Part shown: in pieces, positions 22,404 to 34,874 of the stretch
Layout of the letters: the number at the start of each line of letters is the position of its first letter
Position numbering within the stretch: the stretch's first letter is position 1
NCBI GenBank assembly: GCA_006538405.1
Contig: BJKQ01000017.1
Coordinates: 434,001 to 498,000 of the forward strand
From: Hansfordia pulvinata
Taxonomy: Eukaryota > Ascomycota > Sordariomycetes > Xylariales
DNA: 64,000 nucleotides
Reading direction: 5' to 3'
Made by a program: the position numbers and the translations under genes
Notes under the pieces: model-generated
The model's database searches: none
What the model was told of the DNA's origin: nothing
What the model saw: the letters and a program-made list of their open reading frames with translations, nothing else

Positions 22404-23594
22404 GCGAATTGCGGTCGCCGAATCATGGGCGGCTCGAGAATGCTGTAGAGATAATCTGCTTTTGGCGAGAACGCTCTGTCAGAGTCTGCATGAGGATTGA
22501 CGGCCAATTTTGGGATTTTACGGTTGCCGGACCATCGTTATGGTGTGTTGGTTTTCATCTATCTACATGTAATTAATTCTCTGCCTACGTGACGTAGCGT
22601 TCAAATTAAGGCATATTTGAACCCCTTCTCTCAAGCCAGGGTGTTCAATAAAGAACCTCCAGGCTCAAGCATTGCTCCTTTTCGGACGTTGATGAGTCAG
22701 GTACTGACTGTAGATGGCTGCCACTCACATTTGGTCCAAGGTCGAGCCAGATTAAACAGAGTAGCGCGACGGCAGGATAGCGCTCTTGGAAAGAACTCGC
22801 CAATGAAGGTCGTGCGATGTTATAAGAGCGCGGGGGTTCATTCTGTATACCTTACTGTACAGTGGGTGCTTAATAAGACAAACCTTTGACGAGGGCCGAC
22901 ATCCATATGGGTTGATCCTGGGATGGTGCGGCGTGATGATCGGGCATAGCGGGCAAAGCGCCTCCGGTTTTTGGGTTGCGTCTTGAAACAGCGTCAGTGG
23001 ACAGAACCGTCTCTCCAAAGGTGTGAGCGGAAAGCGCACTGTGGAAGCTGCGAGGAAGGCGCCAACGGGCACGGTGCCCTGATTCAGGTTGGGAAGGCAG
23101 GCACACATCAACAGGTCCAGTGGAAGGCGCCACCAGAACTGATAGCGAGAGAACAGCCAACGTAGGGCAGTCGCCATTTAGAGGCTGTCAAAGAGGGTGG
23201 AATCGCCGACGATACCACCATACATCTGATGCACCCAGGGCAGCCACGCCTCCGGCCACACATGAGTGTCGAATTCTGTCCTTTTTCGCATCCATCATTG
23301 CCCCAGGGCATCATGCTCGGTACCTAACATCGTCAACGTCACCCCGAGATGCGCCGCCACCGATCGCTATGCCAGGGCAGATCCTTCGTCGACGCCGTGG
23401 CCTGAGCGAGCCTATCAGCATCTGTGGTGCTGTTCCGGTCCTCGATCACTGCCCGTCAAACCCGGTCCGAAGTTCGACCGGCTCGGACGACCACGATGTC
23501 GACGCCTCGAAGCGCTCAGGCACCCACAACCTCACCAGGGCAGGCTATGATGAAGATAGTATGATGCAGACCTCATGCCTGGAGCACCTCTCAG
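22404..23594. other. Intergenic upstream of hypothetical gene
   Basis: A 1.2-kb stretch. Its right part (23369-23608) contains an open frame beginning MPGQILRRRRGLSEPIS that could be an upstream coding exon of the next gene, but I found no convincing splice joining it in phase. The rest shows nothing. Confidence 0.45.
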
Positions 23595-25403
23595 ATGGGC
23601 TCCAAACCTAAAGCTGACTTCTGGCTAGAATGCCGCAATGTCCTCGTTCGCTACTGCGCCCACACCCCACGCAACTTTCAGTACAAAGACGGCATCAAAC
23701 AGGTGGGCAGCCAGGAAGCCATGGGTCATTCCGGTCTAATAATGCGCACAGATATTCCTCATTCTCCGAGACCATATCGGAGATGAAAACCTCGACCTCG
23801 GCGGCGGCGTCCTCTACGAGCTGATTGAAGTCGACTGCAGCCACACAGATGACCCAGGCGCCGCCTTTCAACGATGGAGACATGATCACATGTCTCGTCA
23901 CGTCAGTCTTTCCAAATGAATGGCCTTGGAACCGCAACTGACCTTCTTTTTATTCCGCAGGCCGATCTGGAGCTGCCCCACGTTCCTCACATGACCACCA
24001 TTACTGCCTCAATCATCCCGACCAGGACTCTAGCCTGTTGGCGGAAGCAGCACCTGGACCGCTATCCTTTCGTTCTGTCCGACTCGTCAAGCCAACGTCT
24101 GTCGGGCGACCCAAGCTGCATTCGAACTCGCAAGGCCTGGCTCATCGACCATACGTTCTATGTCTCTTCTAGAATGTCGGGAACCCGCCCCCTGAACAGC
24201 CCCAGTCCAACAGAGTTCCACCAAATGCAATGGAGCTCAGACTACGGCACGAATGGGAAGTTCATAGAGGAAAAAAGTGTCCCCCTCGCAGCTTCCGACA
24301 GGCCCAGCGAGACGTCTATCCCGGACAGCGTCGATGCGCTGGTCGAATCGCCCGCACACAGAAAGCTCCACCGGTCGGTCTCTCGCAGCACCATACTCTC
24401 GAGGGTGGCTGTCAAGTTTGGGTCTCAGAAGAAGGAGCCAGAGTCCGAGCAAAGGCGACGAAGCTGGCTGCCCAACGGCGTCAACACAGGCTCTCTCTTT
24501 GAACACAAACGTTCCATGTCGGATCTCTCAGCTGTGCCCCTCCCCAAAGGCTGTCGCATACCCAACGCGATCTTCGCTCGGAAATACTTGCTGGTCGATG
24601 CGGGTGACAGCCTGTCTCCGCTCCTTCCCATTAGCCAAATGCCGACTGCGGAATCCAAGGCCACTGACATCATTGTAGATGCTGCCAATGAAGGCCTCTT
24701 GGGCCAGGCCTCGCCATGGCTTTTCCGTGGACCTTTTACGCCCCAGCTCGGTTTCGACGGGGGGCTGGATTACCAGTGGGGTCTTCGCGAGGCGGGACTG
24801 CCTGAATTCACTATCAGGCGCTTCGACTTGGAGGCCGACCCGCACATCCTTCGCCCTACGAAGTTGAGCTCTCCTGCAAGTTCTCCTCATGCGGCTTCCC
24901 AGGTTCCTTCAGCAGAGAGGGTGCAAATATTGTACATCGAAGCTCACCATCCAAACGCCGTAGGGTGGTGTTTGAGGATGGCACTGCTGCTGATTGGAGA
25001 GAAGGGGCCGATGCTAGCGTGGCGGCCACCAAACCACTGTGCCTGACGCAAGTCACTGTCCCAGCTCTTCGCGGCGATGCTTCACCTGGAGAGCTGCTCG
25101 CAAACACGGCCACCTCGACGAGATCACGACTCGCAAGCAATGTGACGCGACGATGCTCGACCCCATTAGCAGATAGGCTTGATCCGGAAATAGAGACGCC
25201 TACGGCCAAATCAAGGTAGGTATCTGTCACCATCTACAGCTACATTTGGACTCACACAAACCAGGCGATCGCGTCGGCGGAACCAGTCCCTCTTTGACAA
25301 TATTCGTTTTGCCAGAAGCCATAACATGTTAGGGGAAGGAAGTCCAAGGTCGAACCGAAAGACAACGCTAGTGGAGAGGGCGACAGAAGAGCCGAAGTCA
25401 TGA
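23595..25403 (+). CDS. Hypothetical multi-exon protein, one apparent frame break
   Basis: Exons 23595-23702, 23752-23901, 23961-25215 and 25265-25403. Introns are 49, 59 and 49 nt with GT..AG ends, and the second has an AACTGAC branch point. The N-terminal third (FWLECRNVLVRYCAHTP, IFLILRDHIGDENLDLGGG) reads like a folded domain I cannot name. The middle is Ser/Arg/Lys-rich and probably disordered. Residues before about 24860 read in one frame (RRFDLEADPH) and after it in another (PYEVELSCKFSSCGF, then VVFEDGTAADWREG, ending in a basic tail). The shift is one base short; with it repaired the model is 550 aa. An in-frame ATG at 23595 is used, but a further 5' exon cannot be excluded. Function unknown. 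Confidence 0.6.
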
Positions 25404-26054
25404 ATTTGTTGGCGCAGCTGCTGTGCTGTTGCCTGGTAACTTGGCTGTAGACATGTATCTGGTCGGGATTGTACGAACGGGTATTCAACACGACTTCAAT
25501 GTCAATCTGGAGCTATAGTCTGGATGCGAATTAGCACAGTCGTATACTTTATGGCTGAGTTCATCGTGGCTGGGAAGACAGGGACAGTTGCTTTCATGTT
25601 GTGGCCAAGGGCTCAGGCATACATATCCTGGTTCTAGCAGGTCACTGTCTTTGTGAGGGTAATTGTGAACAGGCTGCCAACAGAGCATTCACTTTTGTAA
25701 GCTATTGAATGTTCAAGTCAGGAAAACTTCAGTCCTTGTGGTGCCTGATTTGATGCTCCCTGCATATCCCACAAAACACTTTCTCTTTAACCCACTGCTG
25801 GTCAGGACCACAAGGCACTCTCAGATTTATCACTCACACTCCCACCTTACCTCTCACCTTTCGCCTTCCCCCCCCCACCTCATACCTCACACCTCACATC
25901 CCACACATTCCACCTCACACCTTCTAACTCGATCGCTCCCACCACAGAGCTTAACACCTTTGATTCTGCTTGCTTTGCACCTCTGCAGCAAGGTGGTGGC
26001 TGACTGGCTTCACCTGATCACCCTCCCCTAATAAACCTCCACCTACCTAGAGAA
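25404..26054. other. Intergenic, CT/AC-rich leader
   Basis: A 650-bp region; 25860-25930 is a run of CACCTCAC-type units, probably the promoter and leader of the following gene. No gene. Confidence 0.5.
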
Positions 26055-29000
26055 ATGAGCCAGGAACACCAGTGGTCTGGTGGCCCACTGACTGAGGCCA
26101 ACATGGTCCTCACAGGTATGATCACCAGACTCACCGTCGCCGCCCTCACTGCCCTCACTGACCAGTCAATAGACAGTGGAGAGCCAGGGCCTGTGGCCAC
26201 CACTCCCCGCCACCCTCCCCCCGTTCGGCCCAGCAACCCCCTCCCCCGGGGATGGGGGCTCCCGGGCGACTCTGGTAGGTCTTGTTTACCTCGTCGGACG
26301 GGCTTGAGAGCAGGTCCTGACCCGCCCACAGACGGTCTCGGCAGCACGCGAAACAGCGCCTTCCGGGTGAGAGCCGACTCTCCTCTCATCGAAGCTCGTC
26401 GTCGCGACGAGAACTCGCTGCAGGAGCATCTGAACCGTCAGCTCTCTCTGAGTCGCCAAGTTCGGGAGCAAAGGCCGAAGAAGCACGCACGACGTGCTGT
26501 TGCAGGGACAACTCCGAGTAGGGTTGTGGACGAAACGCCCCCCGAGGTCAACAGCCCGCCCGGTGACGCGTCTGCAAACGGTATGTTTTGTGTCCCGCCA
26601 ATATCCTCTCGCCTGCCAGTCCATGTTTTCGCCCAGTCAACTCCAATACTCTCTCACCCAGCCCAGATGCGTTTCACCCTCCACCACCCACCCAGCCGGC
26701 TGTTTTCTCTCTCTTTCTTTCTTTCCCTCACTGATCCGTTCTTTCTCTAGACGCCCTCACCACCTCTGTTGACAAGACCGACGACACCAAAGACTCCGAC
26801 TCGTCCGGAGACTGTGAGTTGCCCCAGTCTCTTCATCACGACCAGGGTCGACTCCCCCATCGTCGAGCCCTGCGAAGAGTCCCAGAGTCGCTCTCTCGAC
26901 AGAGCCACCTACCCAAACGTGCACAGCACACCCCCAATCTCGTGGCAACAGCCGATCATCCCTCCACCCCCCGCCGGTACTATCCCATCTTCCCCGACCA
27001 CGCACCGACACAGCGTCGGTCTAGGAGAACTCCCATCTTTCCCAGCATCGAGACAGTACTCGAGCAACACGCCGCCAACATGTGAGTTCAGAGTCTTTTC
27101 TCCGCCACGACAACGAAACAGCCCCCTGACCGACGAGCAGGAACCCGGACGGCAACGAAGACCGTTTCGGGCAGGAGCACGGCGGCGAGGCCGGCCCCCC
27201 TCACAGCCTGCCTGCGTCCGGCATGGGCATCATGATCCGCAGCTTCTCGCGTCCGGGGCTCTCCTCGGGCGAGCACCCCCAGGCAGAACAAGCTGCCACC
27301 GAGGACCGCCGCCGCGTGGCCCCTCCTTCCAACGCCAACACCTCGGCGGCTCGCGGCATCGGCCAGACTCATCACATGGCCAACATCACCATGAGCGAGT
27401 TCTTGCAGGTGACCGAGGAGCGCCACCGCAGCGGCATGGGCCTCCCGAGCAACGAGGGCGGTGACGACTGGCCGCTCCAGTACGCCTCGGACGACGCCGA
27501 GGGCGACGACGGAGACGAGTGGGTGTACGACGAGGACGACGAGGCCGCCCTCGAGGACGAGTATGACGGCGACAAGCGCCGCCCGACGCCCCTGGACCTC
27601 ACCCACGCGCAGCGCTACGGCGAGCACGCCGCGCGCAACAGGGGCCTCGAGGCGGTCCACCACCCGATGGCGGCCGGCATCAACACCGCCGACGCCTCGG
27701 CGTCGTCGTACTACGGCTCGCAGCAGGGCGACCAGATCACCCCCATCAGCCCCCTCCACATCTTCAAGACCCGGCGCGGCGACGAGGCCAAGCCGCTGGA
27801 GGAGTACAGCGCCTGGAAGACGGGCCGATCGCCCTTGCCGCAGCTCTCCGGTGGCGGCAGCAGCAGCATCCCCAAGGCGCACACCACCGGCGAGGTGGTC
27901 GTCCCCAACTCCTCGGGCGGTCGGAGATCGAGCCCCTTCAGCCCGCTGACTCCATGGCTCGAGAAGATGGAGAGCTTCATCGGCGGCGGCGGTGACGCCA
28001 ACCGAAAGTCGAAGAAGCTGTTCGGCAAGGACGGCTGGCTCGAGGACACGGCGGCCCAGAACAAGAAGGACGGCAACGGCGCGGCGGAGGTCCAGCAGTC
28101 GAAGAAGATGACTGCCGCCCACGGCCTGCTGGACGCGTTCAAGAAGAAGGCCAAAGAGGCCAAGGATTGGGTGAGTGAAACTGACTTCTTTACTCCCTGG
28201 CTTGATTTCCATACCGATTGAACACCGTCTCACTTGGCTGTACATACCTTACACCGATGAACCAACTTGGCTGACATTGCATCCCGTCCAGGTCGACAAG
28301 CAGGAGCGCAAGATGGGCATCATCACCAGCAACGGCGCCCTCGACCGCAGCAGCAAGGAGCGCGGCGGCGGCCACGTTCCCCTCCCACCAACGTGTCGCT
28401 GACCACGCGCGAGCAGAGCCTGCTGTACTGCGAGCTCGAGTACGCGCTCAGCAACGCGCTGGACGAGTACATCAAGACGCAGCTCAACGGGGCGCGCCTG
28501 GACCCGGACAAGCTGGCCAAGGTGTCGGAGGGGTGGGCGCGCAAGGGCCGCCCGCGCGTGCTGGGCTTCCGGTACGACCTCGAGACGCAGGTCGAGCTGG
28601 TCATGATGCACGCGGGCGACTTTCGCTTCTACGGCGACACCACCGATGCCGAGGACTACCACGACGGCATAACCACCACTTACGAGCAGCAGCAGCAGCA
28701 GACTGCCGCCTCGACGTCGCAGCGCCGGGCCGCCATCTGGGGCCTCCTGCACGCGATGCGGGCCAACGCGCGCTGCATGCGCGTCCGCACCTTCTGCCAG
28801 CCGGACCCGGTCGTGGCCAAGCACATCCTCGACAGCCAGGCCCTCCTGCGCCTGCTCGATAGCCCGGCCTCTCTGCAGGTCTCGCTCGCCGAGATTTCGC
28901 AATTCTTCAAGGTCGTCGTCGAGCGGGAGAAGGCCGTGCGCCGCGAGGCCGAGGCGGCTTCGCGCCGTCTGGCCAGGCAGCAGAGGAAGCAGCAGCAGGA

Positions 29001-29226
29001 GCAGCAGCAGGCCGAGGAGCAGCAGAAGATGCTCGGTCGCGGTCAGGGCCACGGCCCGGACACCACTGCTCTGGGTGCTGCGGTCGCCGCTGGCGCCGCT
29101 CGTCGTGGTGGTGCTTTTGGTGGCGGGATGGATGGTGACGAGGCGGCCAGACAGTTCAGCGGCCCGGTTCTCCAGCCCACCGTCTACGACCCCACCGCGG
29201 ACTCGCAGAAGTACCGCTACGAGTAA
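26055..29226 (+). CDS. Large hypothetical protein with acidic centre and Gln-rich C-terminus
   Basis: Six exons: 26055-26115, 26173-26274, 26332-26580, 26751-27081, 27141-28170 and 28292-29226. The first intron (57 nt) is a multiple of three, so its retention would also be translatable. The N-terminus is Pro/Ser/Arg-rich. The middle has an acidic block (DDAEGDDGDEWVYDEDDEAA). The C-terminal region is helical and Ala/Gln/Arg-rich, including LLYCELEYALSNALDEYIK, TFCQPDPVVAKHILDSQ and a Gln-rich coiled-coil-like tail ending QKYRYE. Between 28340 and 28385 the frame changes by one base short (from DKQERKMGIITSNGALDRSS to PTNVSLTTREQSLLYC). Read literally the first frame stops at 28402. With the base restored the protein has 902 aa. 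No family recognised; possibly conserved in Sordariomycetes. Confidence 0.62.
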
Positions 29227-30218
29227 CTTAAAGGAGGACAACGTCCGACCTCCTGTGTGTCTACGACGTTGACGGGCCGGTGTCTTGGGAGGAGAGAAAA
29301 GCGATCGCTGACTTGGTGGTTTTTCCTTCTTCTTTTTCCCCTCCTTTTCTCTTCTTTCCCTTGTTGATTACTAGTCCGAATCCCCAGCCCAATGGGACCG
29401 ATGTGTCTGGGCTTCATGTCTTCCGATGGCCTCCCACAGTCTGGGCCTGTGCCGATCGAGTCTCCCGGCTATGCGCGGGATGACATGGCATGACATGACT
29501 TGGGCGATGGCGCACGGAGAGAGGGAGAGAGAGAGAGAGGGAAAAAAAAGGAATAATCAGGGAAAGGGGGGCACGAATGATGAGGGGAAGAGATGTCTGG
29601 CATTTTCGGAGGCGAAATCTTGTCTGTTGCAGCCCGCCTGCAGCAATGATAGTGACGATGGCACCGGGAATCCTGTTGGACCGCAATGCGTCAGGGATAG
29701 GGCCACCTTAATACACCACTTTCTTACTTACGAGCAGCCAGAAAACCTGGAGCGGAGCGTGAAAGATTTGATGACAATACTCGTAGGAAGGGATACTCGT
29801 AGAGGCCGAGGTCTAGAACCGGCGATGGCTGCTTTTACCAACGGCCCATGTCCTGGCTTTCCACAACCCATGTCCTGGCTTTCCCCGCCGGTGGGAGCTC
29901 TCGTAAGTTGGTTCTGCAGTAGCTTCGGCGCGTTTGGCTGTCTACCAGACGGACCCAAACAAGAAAGAGATTTCCAGGCCCACCGCAGGCTATGCTGGAA
30001 AGAGGTGTCGGGCTGCGAGAGCTTCAAGGTGTGTCCCTTGACGTGTCTGGGTCTCGGGCAGTTTTCTCTTGTTGTTGCTGGGTCCGGCGTTGGCAGGGAA
30101 GAGGGGTGTAATAACTGGTCCGTCCATCGAGGGGAGGCCAGGATCGAATCTCATCTCTTGCTCGCTTGCTCTCGCCAGTCATCAGCTTACCAGCGTGCCA
30201 GCCCGCTCTTTTCTCCAC

Positions 30219-30244
30219 TGCCTGCCTGCCTGCCTGCCTGCCTG
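30219..30244. repeat. (CTGC)n microsatellite
   Basis: Six CTGC units in the intergenic gap. Confidence 0.9.
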
Positions 30245-31917
30245 GCTGCGGGACTGCCCTGGTCATCATCCATGTACTCAAAGTACGAATACTCGTAGTG
30301 GACACTGGGGACCGGGGCCCTTTTCTGGGTTGTCGCACCCGATCAGGCGATCCGCGGGACCCAAGAGGCTGGGGGAGGAGGGGCAGGAGACAGGCATAAT
30401 AGGTGAGGAGAGGTGAGCTGACGAGGTGAGGTGCGAGGTGGAGGGGCCTTGCCGCTGCGGGTTCGAGACGACGTTGCAGCGCGCGAAGGCGGCGTGCACG
30501 GGCGACGACGACGCCGCATTGGAGGATGACATCACCTGCATTGCAGCGAGTGTGGGCGGGCGGGCGGGCGGACTGCCGGGCTGACTGGAACCCTGGCTGG
30601 TGACCACCCGCGCCAGCTAATCCATTCTCCTCCGCCCCTTCCATTGTTGCAGGTGATCCATTGGATTGGGGACGACCTCAGTACAAGTACGGTTAGGTAC
30701 TTGGACCTCCACGACCTCCTCCAGCTGAGGCCTTCCACCGGGCGTCTGGGGCGGAAGGGGTCATCAGGTGTCGAATCAACCAGGCGGACGACCTCCGTAG
30801 ACACGGACAGACAGCTCTTGCTTCCAGTGGATGCAGAAGGGTCGCCCATCTAACTTGTTGGGGCGCGGTGCATCGTATGTAAAGTAGCTTATGTACCTCC
30901 TCATAAGGTACACACCTACATGTACCTTGAGAAAGGACGAAGGTACGCTCGCAACACACACACACACCCGACGCACTCACAACCAGCTTCAGAGACACGC
31001 CGCAGACGATGGCTGCAGTTCAGCCGGTCAGTAATCAGCCGATGAGATGAATTGGATGGATGCGCCTTGGCCCTGGGCCTGCTGGGTAGACCCTTACTCG
31101 GGCTGGTTGGTGAGTGCACGTAGGGTCTGGTCTCTCAGACCAGCCGTCAACATGGATGTGTGGTTGCATCATGGCTGCCCGGCCGTCCTCGCCCTTCCAG
31201 TGCCCTAGGTAGAGTCTGCCCATCTGTCGCACCTTCCGTGAGCTGGACGGCCTCGTCATCCATCCTGCTGTCGGTACCTCATGTCTGTCTTACAGATGCG
31301 GCCGTTGAGGTGTTGTCAGGAAGTACAATGGATGTATCCAATTCGAGAGGCACCTGATTCTCCCATTACAAGTAGAGCCGCCGCTGCCGCCTTGCAAATA
31401 CAAGACGCCGTTTCCATGCCCACTCGGCTCCTTCCTGGCTTGCCGAGAGAAGCCACCTGGACCAACACCATCACCAAACCAGACTGGTGGTTGTTATACG
31501 GACGACGACTGGACATTCTGCCTAATAACAACCACAACCTCAACCGCCAGCCCGGGCGCCTCCCTTCTTCACTTCAGGCGGCCCACCCGCCTGCGGCTGC
31601 TACGAGTACGTTCTAGCGCTCGGCACTTCGGCCTTGTCCGCATCGTCTGTTGCGCCCTGCAGCTTCGTCGGGCGCAGCACCTGCAGTCGGCAGCGACCCA
31701 GATCACATTTGATCAGACCAGACAACCTAAACTAGTAGGCATTCGGATGAGCCTCGCGCCCGAGCTCGGCCTTTCGTTTGTCAGATCATTACGAACACTC
31801 ACCCATACGAGTACTGCCACTACCTCACTCGCCCGCCGGTTCATGCGCCTGAGCCGGCCTCCCTGCGCCTCCCTGCCGCCACGGTCTCGTCTCGGCTCGT
31901 GAGGCCCCAACAGAACA

Positions 31918-31941
31918 AGACCAGACCAGACCAGACCAGAC
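31918..31941. repeat. (AGACC)n short tandem repeat
   Basis: Four to five AGACC units about 700 bp upstream of the glycine-zipper gene. Confidence 0.85.
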
Positions 31942-32645
31942 TCGGCCGCCGTGGGCTTCCAGAAGAATCCCACCCCACCACCAAATCCAGACCCGGGCCG
32001 CCCTCGCTGCGCTGCCGGCTTCAACCTGACCGCCTCGGGGGGCTGAGCTGTGCCGCGATTTGCCTGTACGAGTGCTGCTGCTCGCGCTCGGCTTACGGAC
32101 AGCGGGGAATCTCGACTTTTCCCTTTCTGTGTGCCTGCTTCCTAGGAGCCAAGACGAAGCAAGCAATTCGCACGTCCAGCTAGGTCACCTGCCCTCCTGG
32201 TCCTGGTTTTTTCTCGTTCACGTTAGTCTGTCGTCCTATACCGTCATCCCATTTCGCCCTACCCCTGCCCATTGTCCCAGCCGATGTCCCTGGCATCCTC
32301 ACGGAATCGCCGGGGCTGTGTTGCTCGACCCCAAGACATAACTTACATATCAAGCCGCCCATTCCACCGTCTTCTCGCCGCTGACATATAGTGTCTACCT
32401 AGACATTTGTTTCCCTTCACCCCAAAACCATCTTGTTGGCTTCCCCAGAGACTCCTTCTCTATCTTCCACATAAACCACCAGCAACCCGGATTTGATTAT
32501 CCTAATCATACCTTCTACCTCATTGCACAACCTCCACGACTGATAAATCCACCCTCGGGAGGCCACAGACCTCAAAAACCTTACCTGAGAAGTTAAATCT
32601 CTTGTTCAAAGAAGAACAAAAGAAGAAAACAAGCTGAGAAGAGGC

Positions 32646-33902
32646 ATGTCCCACTTCTCGGCCGAGCATTCGCGTGGGGCCGATCTGGCTTACGGCGACG
32701 GCCCGGACTGGGGCGCTGGCTTTGGCGGCGCAGGCACCACCGCCGGACGCTCCCCCGTCTACGACGACGACGACCTACCCAGCCCCGGCCACGCATCCAT
32801 CAGTGCCCGCTCGCACCGGACAGGCCACTCAAACCATTCGGGCCACTCACACTCAACGCGCGAGTACGCCGCGTCGGCCGACGGCCGCGCTCTGGCCCTG
32901 CATCAGGATCCCCACTCCGCCTCCGCCAGGCCTCGCTCCGTGCCCCCTGCGGCCGCTGGTGTCACTGAGCATCACGTCCACACCACAGCAGTCGAGCCAC
33001 GCCGCGGCGAGATGCGCGAGGACAAGCTGTATTACGCCGAAGACGGCGGGCGACGACGTGGAGAGCAGCGCGGGATGGTGCGGCGCGCCGACGAATACCG
33101 CGAGGGATATTTTGACCACTTTGACGAGCGTGGCGGAGGCCACCGAGGAGACCGCGACCGGTACGGCCACGGTGGTGGGGGACACCGCGATCGCGACAGA
33201 GACCGCGACCGTGACCACCACCACCGCAACGGTGGCAGAGGCCACGACGAGCCAACCTCACCCCTGGACAAGGCCAAGGAGTTCATGGGCGACAAATTCA
33301 GCCACTCTCGCAAGGGCCTGGGCGCCAGCGTGATCGGCGCACTGGTCGGTGGGTACGCAGGACGGCAGGCCAACGGCGGCTTCGAGCGGTACCGCCACAG
33401 CCGCGGCTACGGCGGCCGCCGTGGCTCCTCGGCGGACGACTCGCGCAACCGCAACCAACTCATCAGCACCGTCGTCGGCGCCGCCGTCGGCGCGCTCGGT
33501 GCGAACGCCATCCAGAAGCGCCACCACGATGGCGCCAGCATGTCGCCAGGGGCGGGCAGTGATTCTGACAGGAGACATGGGCATGACCGGCACAACCATC
33601 GTGACCGCGACGGCCGTGGTCGAGAGGTTCACTGGGATGGCGAGCGCGAGCGCGAACGTGACGGTCGGTCGCGTGCGCGCAGCGGCGGCCCAATCGCACT
33701 AGAAGATCGGGACATGTTTGGCGGTCGGCGGGGACGTGACGACTCGCGGCCGCCCGCCGCGGCACTTCCGGGGATTGACAGGGCGCGTAGCCGGGGCGGA
33801 GGCGGCGACTCACGCAGCTGGGCCGACGTCGACGACTGGGTGTACGATGATGATGGTCGTGGTAAGCGCGAGCGTGAACGCGAGCGTGAATACCGCTACT
33901 GA
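32646..33902 (+). CDS. Glycine-zipper protein in Arg/Asp/His-rich context
   Basis: Single exon of 418 aa starting MSHFSAEHSRGADLAYGDG after a long pyrimidine-rich leader. Two hydrophobic glycine-zipper segments, GASVIGALVGGYAGRQ (about 226-241) and LISTVVGAAVGALGANAIQ (about 269-287), resemble the glycine-zipper 2TM pattern. They are preceded by DKAKEFMGDKFSHSRKGLG, as in the fungal version of this family. Flanks are low complexity: RDRDRDRDRDHHHRNGG before the zippers and REREREREYRY at the end. Such proteins are usually uncharacterised. Membrane insertion or self-association through the zippers is inferred. The charged repeats suggest a disordered or phase-separating exterior. Confidence 0.8.
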   Translation: MSHFSAEHSRGADLAYGDGPDWGAGFGGAGTTAGRSPVYDDDDLPSPGHASISARSHRTGHSNHSGHSHSTREYAASADGRALALHQDPHSASARPRSVPPAAAGVTEHHVHTTAVEPRRGEMREDKLYYAEDGGRRRGEQRGMVRRADEYREGYFDHFDERGGGHRGDRDRYGHGGGGHRDRDRDRDRDHHHRNGGRGHDEPTSPLDKAKEFMGDKFSHSRKGLGASVIGALVGGYAGRQANGGFERYRHSRGYGGRRGSSADDSRNRNQLISTVVGAAVGALGANAIQKRHHDGASMSPGAGSDSDRRHGHDRHNHRDRDGRGREVHWDGERERERDGRSRARSGGPIALEDRDMFGGRRGRDDSRPPAAALPGIDRARSRGGGGDSRSWADVDDWVYDDDGRGKREREREREYRY

Positions 33903-34516
33903 TGACGGCACGAAACTGGATTTAGAGGATCATGTTCACGATATAGAAGAGGGATACAGACCAACAGGAAGAGGAAGTGACTGCAGCAGATATTCTGGCA
34001 TGACGTTATGACACCAAAGACGGAGCGATACCATCATGTACCCGGAACGCTGGCTTTTACGAGCGACGCAATGAGGCGGGAAAATGTGTCGCACATGATG
34101 ATTGATATGAATTAGCACCCCAATTGTCTCTCTTTGTAATATATAATATTCTGCACTATTCTTGGGCAGTGCGGTCGGGCCTGCGATGCTGTGAGCCAAG
34201 ATATGTAGCCTCACGATTCTTTTTCCCGGGAGGGACCTCCTACGAGTAACTATGTCACGACTGCCGGGCTGTCAATTGTTGACTACCTAATCATCAATCG
34301 CACCTGCCCCCGTTAGAAACTCCAATACCCTCTGTCCAACCCTCACACGTTGGATCCTTACTCTGCCCTCTCATTCGCGCCCTCTACTCTGTGGCATCTC
34401 TGTTTGCGCTCTGATTCCAATTCATCTCTCGCCCGCTCCTCGCCTCCATCTTTGCGAAACCCGCCATCAAAGGGTGGTCCCCGAGGTCTCTAGAGCGACT
34501 GGCTTTACGTCTGATT

Positions 34517-34693
34517 ATGGAGCTCGATAACTCCGGCCCCCAGCTGAACGTCTATCTCGACTGGCCACGCTACTACTTCGAGGGCGCTTTATCGCCGAGC
34601 CTAAGCCTCCACGGTCATAGCAAGGGCTCCGACGTCGTCAACTCCGCCGCTACGAGTCCCATGTGGCGATCTTACCAAAGCAAGGCTGCCTGA
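34517..34693 (+). pseudogene. Possible relic or small ORF (58 aa)
   Basis: ATG-initiated frame of 58 codons with unbiased composition (VYLDWPRYYFEG). It has no signal peptide, no visible splice continuation and no recognised family. The stop is followed by non-coding sequence and a short direct repeat. It could be a decayed exon or chance; kept because it is the most protein-like element in a 1.3-kb gap. Confidence 0.2.
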
Positions 34694-34874
34694 GACCCCC
34701 GTGCCATGGACTGTAGCCCCAGGCACCAGGCGTGGAAAACCATCACGAAGCGGACTTAAGCCGTCCTAATCACCACGCAGAACCGTGATGCCGCCGCCCT
34801 TAAAAAAACCAGCAGACTCTTCCGCCGCTCTTGCTGGCGCGGGTGCCTCGAAGGGTCCGGTAACGATGCCCCTT

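Larger units (their letters stand above)
29227..32645. other. 3.4-kb intergenic gap with octamers and simple repeats
   Basis: No credible gene. It contains five exact octamers (29778, 29794, 30290, 31601, 31806), a CCTG tetranucleotide tract near 30219-30244 and a GACCA tract near 31918-31941. The right 600 bp (pyrimidine-rich, ATG-poor) is likely promoter and leader of the glycine-zipper gene. Confidence 0.5.

Noticed and set aside
26116..26172. Treating the first 57-nt segment of the large hypothetical gene as coding
   Set aside because: It has GTATGA, CTCACTGACC and TAG at proper spacing and looks like an intron, although it is in frame.
28340..28385. Programmed ribosomal frameshift
   Set aside because: No slippery heptamer with a following stem is evident, and eight further breaks of identical sign in this window make a shared sequencing cause more likely.
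27088..29241. Long minus-strand open frames (385 and 330 codons)
   Set aside because: They are antisense to the multi-exon plus-strand gene with clean splice sites; high third-position GC keeps the opposite strand open. Composition is Leu/Arg/Val runs without domains.
29426..30298. 290-codon plus-strand frame
   Set aside because: No domain, low-complexity parts, no splice or promoter support; the intergenic octamers lie inside it.
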